Shown piece after piece: positions 60,857 to 64,000 of a stretch of DNA of 64,000 nucleotides. The notes under the pieces were generated by a model that was not told where the DNA came from, searched no databases, and worked only from the letters and a program-made list of their open reading frames with translations. Origin of the DNA: Paenibacillus camerounensis (lineage in GTDB: Bacteria > Bacillota > Bacilli > Paenibacillales > Paenibacillaceae); NCBI RefSeq assembly GCF_000723885.1, contig NZ_CCDG010000049.1:36443-100442 (forward strand). The letters are read 5' to 3'. A program made the position numbers and the translations under genes. Positions within the stretch are counted from its first letter, which is position 1; each line of letters opens with the position of its first letter.

Positions 60857-61528
60857 TCAATCTCCGCCGGTTGCTTCATAATAGAGTCCGTCGTTCTTCC
60901 GCACAAGTGTCCCGTCCTGGGTTAGCTTCATGGACTGGACATCCTTTTGTGCCGGATAGCTCAGCAGCGCCTTGGTTGTTGTTTCCCTGTCCTGCCCGTT
61001 ACCAATCTGATAGACCCCGATGGAATCCTCTTCCTGCTGTAAAATAAGATCATAAGTCCGGAAGCCGCCGTCTTCCCCGGCACTCTGCACCGGATATTCG
61101 GCCATGCTCTCGAGGTCCATCCAGGATATCACCGAACGGTGGATACCTGACCCGTAGGAATAAGCATACACAAGATCCTTCGTCCCGTCACCACTCACAT
61201 CATAAGGCACAACGCTCGTAACCCCATAGCCGCCAAAGCCGGTTCCCAGCACCGCAGCTTTGCCGTCTGCTACAACATAAGTGTCCAGACTGCTGCCATC
61301 CTTAAAAAGCTGGTATCCCGTCTCCTCCCACACGTCCTCCGGCGTAATTTCAGTCAGCTCAACCGAAAGGGCAACGGTACCTGCCTTTTCTCCCAGTGAC
61401 TCCCGGATAACCGCTTCAGCATCCTGAACCGACAGCTTAGCTGGCTTGGCCTCAGTATTACATGCTGTAAGCAGCAGACCTGCCGCTATCATACACACAC
61501 CTAATCCGGCAAAGGCTTTAGTCTTCAT
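60857..61528 (-). CDS. Hypothetical lipoprotein
   Basis: A 223-aa lipoprotein with lipobox LTAC and a mature part with beta-propeller-like content (DVSGDGTKDLVYAYSYGSG). ATG 61528 overlaps the upstream stop (TGATG) and has AGGTG 8 bases away. Confidence 0.7.
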   Translation of the reverse strand: MKTKAFAGLGVCMIAAGLLLTACNTEAKPAKLSVQDAEAVIRESLGEKAGTVALSVELTEITPEDVWEETGYQLFKDGSSLDTYVVADGKAAVLGTGFGGYGVTSVVPYDVSGDGTKDLVYAYSYGSGIHRSVISWMDLESMAEYPVQSAGEDGGFRTYDLILQQEEDSIGVYQIGNGQDRETTTKALLSYPAQKDVQSMKLTQDGTLVRKNDGLYYEATGGD

Positions 61529-61797
61529 CACATTTTCACCTTCCTGATATCTTTATTGAACCAGTGAACATACCCGCAGCGGTCACAGGTCAGAATATTA
61601 GCCGAACGGTTCGCAAAATCCAGATTAAAAAAGCTCAGCAAAGCCGTATTCAGCTGGGCGAAGCTATGGTCAAACCGGTCATGCCGGCAATGAACGCAGA
61701 TGACACGCAGGTTGTTTACCTCATAAGGGGCCGGGGCCCGGATCTCTTTAACATTTTTATAAAACAGCTTTAAAAACCTCTTAGCACTGTTACCCAT
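61528..61797 (-). CDS. Small protein with two CxxC motifs
   Basis: An 89-aa protein with C-x2-C at VHCRHDRF-type spacing (CVHC) and at TCDRCGY, which suggests a structural zinc site. GGAGGAG precedes the ATG. It is coupled to the lipoprotein gene. The function is unknown. Confidence 0.65.
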   Translation of the reverse strand: MGNSAKRFLKLFYKNVKEIRAPAPYEVNNLRVICVHCRHDRFDHSFAQLNTALLSFFNLDFANRSANILTCDRCGYVHWFNKDIRKVKM

Positions 61798-61961
61798 GCT
61801 ACTCCTCCTATCCGCACGTTTTCCCTTATATACGTCTCCTATATTTGGAAGTTGCGTTAAGAATAGATTGTTTCAGGTGTAGGACCGCTCCAGCTTCTTG
61901 CAATCTGTACGGCTACCCATTATTCTTAACGGTATTCTTAACGACCCGGGGAGGCCATGAG

Positions 61962-62867
61962 TTGCGTACGATTCCTTTTTATATTGTAGATGTTTTTGGC
62001 GAGAACAAATATGCCGGCAATCAGCTGGCCGTATTCCGCCATACCGCTGATCTTCCGCAGACGCTGCTGCAGCAAATCGCCAATGAAACCAATTTTGCTG
62101 AAACCACGTTTATCGCATCAGATGAGCAGGTAAACGGCGGTTATAATGTGCGGATATTCACCCCGGATACAGAGGTGCCTTTTGCCGGTCATCCGAGTCT
62201 GGGGACAGCCTATATTATCCGGCAGGAGATTGAGCAGCGTATTGAACAGGAGGAATCTGGAGATTCCGGCAGTACCGTTGTGCTGAATCTTGGGGTAGGA
62301 CAAATTCCTGTTGCGCCGGACAGCAGCGGCAAGCTGTGGATGAAGCAGAACCCTCCGCAATTCGGGAGAACGGCAGATGCTGCGGTGATTGCCGAGATTC
62401 TGGGTATCAGCCCGGATGAGCTGGAGCCGGATTATCCTGTCCAGGAGGTATCCACCGGCCTTGCTTCCATTATTGTGCCGCTGCGCTCGCTGGAGGCTGT
62501 GCATTCATGCCGGATTAATCCTATTGCCTATGAGCGTTTTCTGGCGGATCATTTTCGGGCGAACCTGCTTGTCTTTTGCAGGGAGACGGTTCATGAGAAC
62601 AATGCTCTTCATGTGCGGGTATTCTGCGAGGATTCCGGATTCCCGGAGGATGCGGCTACGGGGAGTGCGAACGGCAATTTGGCGGGCTATCTGCTGAAGT
62701 ATGAGGTGCTCGGCAGCAGCCGGCTGCAGTACCGTGTGGAACAAGGGTATAAGATTGGCAGACCTTCGTTAATTCATGTTAATGCAGAGAAATCAGATGG
62801 TCATTTTGAAATTAACGTCGGGGGGCTGGTACATCAGGTAGCCCGCGGAGAATGGATTATCGAATAG
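61962..62867 (+). CDS. PhzF family protein
   Basis: A 301-aa protein of the diaminopimelate epimerase fold. Markers are YIVDVFGENKYAGNQLAVF at the N-terminus, NETNFAETTF with the catalytic Glu, FTPDTEVPFAGHPSLGTAY, and EDAATGSANGNLAGYLL. PhzF isomerises a phenazine precursor; most homologues have unknown substrates. The TTG at 61962 has GGGGAGG 6-7 bases upstream; the longer frame to 61845 lacks homology. Confidence 0.9.
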   Translation: MRTIPFYIVDVFGENKYAGNQLAVFRHTADLPQTLLQQIANETNFAETTFIASDEQVNGGYNVRIFTPDTEVPFAGHPSLGTAYIIRQEIEQRIEQEESGDSGSTVVLNLGVGQIPVAPDSSGKLWMKQNPPQFGRTADAAVIAEILGISPDELEPDYPVQEVSTGLASIIVPLRSLEAVHSCRINPIAYERFLADHFRANLLVFCRETVHENNALHVRVFCEDSGFPEDAATGSANGNLAGYLLKYEVLGSSRLQYRVEQGYKIGRPSLIHVNAEKSDGHFEINVGGLVHQVARGEWIIE

Positions 62868-62872
62868 GAATA

Positions 62873-62907
62873 CAGCCGCATGAGTCACGCTTGAGCTCAT
62901 GCGGCTG
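62873..62907. terminator. Bidirectional terminator
   Basis: CAGCCGCATGAG and CTCATGCGGCTG are perfectly complementary (12 bp). T-rich sequence follows on the + side. It separates the PhzF gene and the convergent GIY-YIG-like gene. Confidence 0.85.
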
Positions 62908-62914
62908 CTTTAAT

Positions 62915-63277
62915 TTACCGGAGCAACGGTTTATTATACCCTTTACCCTCATACGGCTGCAGCTTGTCGAGCCATTGCTTCAGCATCTGCTTGCACTCCC
63001 ATTTAATATCATCCATTTCATCGGCTTCCTTCTGCTCCAGCACCTCATAGGTAAAGTTCTCAACGCCGCCGAGCTCTGTCCAATCCTTCTGCAGGGCCGC
63101 ATTAGCGAACCGTCCCATGTCCAACTGCATCTGAAGGGTAAACCATTTGTTCTTCAGGTTGGAGAACGAGTCGATGTAGATTTTGCCGCTAATCTTGTTG
63201 GTAATCCGGATAGCTCCCATATAGGTCTTGATCTGTTTGTATTCTTCCTGCAGCTCTTTACGTTTGCTTTTGTCCAT
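62915..63277 (-). CDS. GIY-YIG-like protein
   Basis: A 120-aa protein. The segment YMGAIRITNKISGKIYID has the spacing of a GIY-YIG nuclease start (G-x-Y/I ... K-I-Y-I-G), and a helical part with basic and Glu residues follows. The second motif is altered (YID for YIG), so catalytic activity is uncertain. GAGGAGAG precedes the ATG. Confidence 0.7.
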   Translation of the reverse strand: MDKSKRKELQEEYKQIKTYMGAIRITNKISGKIYIDSFSNLKNKWFTLQMQLDMGRFANAALQKDWTELGGVENFTYEVLEQKEADEMDDIKWECKQMLKQWLDKLQPYEGKGYNKPLLR

Positions 63278-63350
63278 GTGATTCTCTCCTCTCGTTGATC
63301 TGCGCTCTGTTGCTTAATGTGCGGGTATATAGGTGAACGCATATGGTGAC

Positions 63351-63430
63351 TTGCTGATCTTGCGGATGCTGTGTTCCTTGGGGCCATTTGCTGATTTTAC
63401 GGATGCTGTGTTCTTCGGGGGCAATTTGCT
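63351..63430. repeat. 37-bp tandem repeat
   Basis: TTGCTGATCTTGCGGATGCT with its continuation GTGTTCCTTGGGG (from 63351) is repeated at 63388 with five or so changes. A third start (TTGCTA) lies at 63425. The region is non-coding, between two minus-strand genes. Confidence 0.7.
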
Positions 63431-63475
63431 AGGCGTCATACTTTATTTCAGCCGTTGCCGGAGCTGGATTGCGCT

Positions 63476-63955
63476 TTAATAGCCCATCTCCTTGAGCACC
63501 CGTGACAGGACGCTCAGGCGTTCACCAATCATTTCGCCGTCCTCGCCCAGCGCCTGGGCAAACAGCTTAATATCGTTGCCGATCATCGGATTATCGGTAC
63601 ACACCGCCACATTCATCGCGTCGCCCTGCAGTCCGATCCGGTCAATCTGCGGGTTCTCCGCATCATACATATCAGGCAGCCGGTAGGCATCCTGAAAATA
63701 CTGGCTGCTTCTGCAGATCAGAATCGCCAGATCAAGCACCCGGTGCATCGGCAGCTCCTCCGACTGTCTCGACCACTTCTCGCCGGTATGTCTCCACACC
63801 TTGGCTGAAATATCCACCTTCCCCCGGTCATTCCACTGGGCTAAGCCCAGTGACAGGCCCTGTGCATCCGTATTACCGGCATAACGGCCGTCCACCTGTT
63901 CATAATTCTCGGATACAATCACAGGCTTATGCTTCAACGTTGTAGGAATTTTCAT
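63476..63955 (-). CDS. DUF6530 family protein
   Basis: A 159-aa protein recognised by YEQVDGRYAGNTDAQGLSLG, KVWRHTGEKWSRQSEELP and HRVLDLAILI, which fit DUF6530. The function is unknown. ATG 63955 has GGAG 9 bases upstream; a GTG at 63961 is closer to that site. Confidence 0.75.
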   Translation of the reverse strand: MKIPTTLKHKPVIVSENYEQVDGRYAGNTDAQGLSLGLAQWNDRGKVDISAKVWRHTGEKWSRQSEELPMHRVLDLAILICRSSQYFQDAYRLPDMYDAENPQIDRIGLQGDAMNVAVCTDNPMIGNDIKLFAQALGEDGEMIGERLSVLSRVLKEMGY

Positions 63956-64000
63956 GTTCACACGCTCCAGTTAACAGTAGTTTGGGTTGCTGCTTTGGGT

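Overview
The window reads as a chromosome segment of a Paenibacillus-like Firmicute. This rests on strong GGAGG-type ribosome binding sites, the set of Gram-positive families (LtaS-type synthase, FosB, BlaI/BlaR1, GlpP antiterminator, Btr-type AraC regulator, LytTR two-component system, ABC-F protein, DUF255 thioredoxin-like protein YyaL) and roughly 50% GC in the core genes. Most genes lie on the minus strand. The genus is inferred from gene content; no marker gene proves it.

Layout. 1-1253: 3'-truncated serine beta-lactamase-family hydrolase. 1742-9709: a glycerophosphodiester/glycerol-3-phosphate salvage cluster (GlpP antiterminator, HAD-IIA phosphatase, two GDPD phosphodiesterases, Ugp-type ABC importer). 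9982-11667: UPF0173 metallo-hydrolase divergent from a PaaX-type regulator. 11739-13688: the body of yyaL, cut off from its first 53 codons by 19 extra bases. 13675-21962: an AT-rich accessory island bounded and subdivided by three copies of the yyaL 5' end. Its first module carries an Mrr-type nuclease and unknown genes; the second carries a lipoprotein, small unknown proteins and a leucine-rich protein. 21972-26514: LytTR two-component system plus an ABC-2 exporter and a DUF4097 protein, with a predicted LytTR operator in front of the exporter. 26865-30812: membrane proteins, a small HTH regulator and a secreted GH5 glucanase. 31105-34696: iron-siderophore genes (Btr-type regulator, FhuF-like reductase, binding lipoprotein) with two Fur-box-like sites. 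34844-36753: CPBP protease, FosB and two small proteins. 37209-44247: a MetNIQ-type importer operon that also carries a zinc-type URO-D methyltransferase, an M20 amidohydrolase, a ProC-like reductase, a VOC protein and its own GntR regulator. 44458-50924: ABC exporter, small membrane proteins, an EF-Tu domain III-like protein, BlaI/BlaR1 and a HAD hydrolase. 50977-63955: small lipoproteins, an ABC-F protein, an LTA synthase-like enzyme, Imm33/DUF2314, GNAT, DUF1801, AAA, PhzF, GIY-YIG-like and DUF6530 proteins.

The two most unusual signals are (1) the repeated yyaL 5' segments, which suggest that modules of foreign genes have been captured again and again at one site just before the CHWC redox motif of yyaL, and (2) a family of about 190-bp intergenic elements. 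Each of these carries four copies of a near-palindromic 25-bp unit at centre-to-centre spacings of about 51, 62 and 51 bp, found at three separate loci. Two island genes also carry ATA exactly where a strong Shine-Dalgarno sequence calls for ATG.
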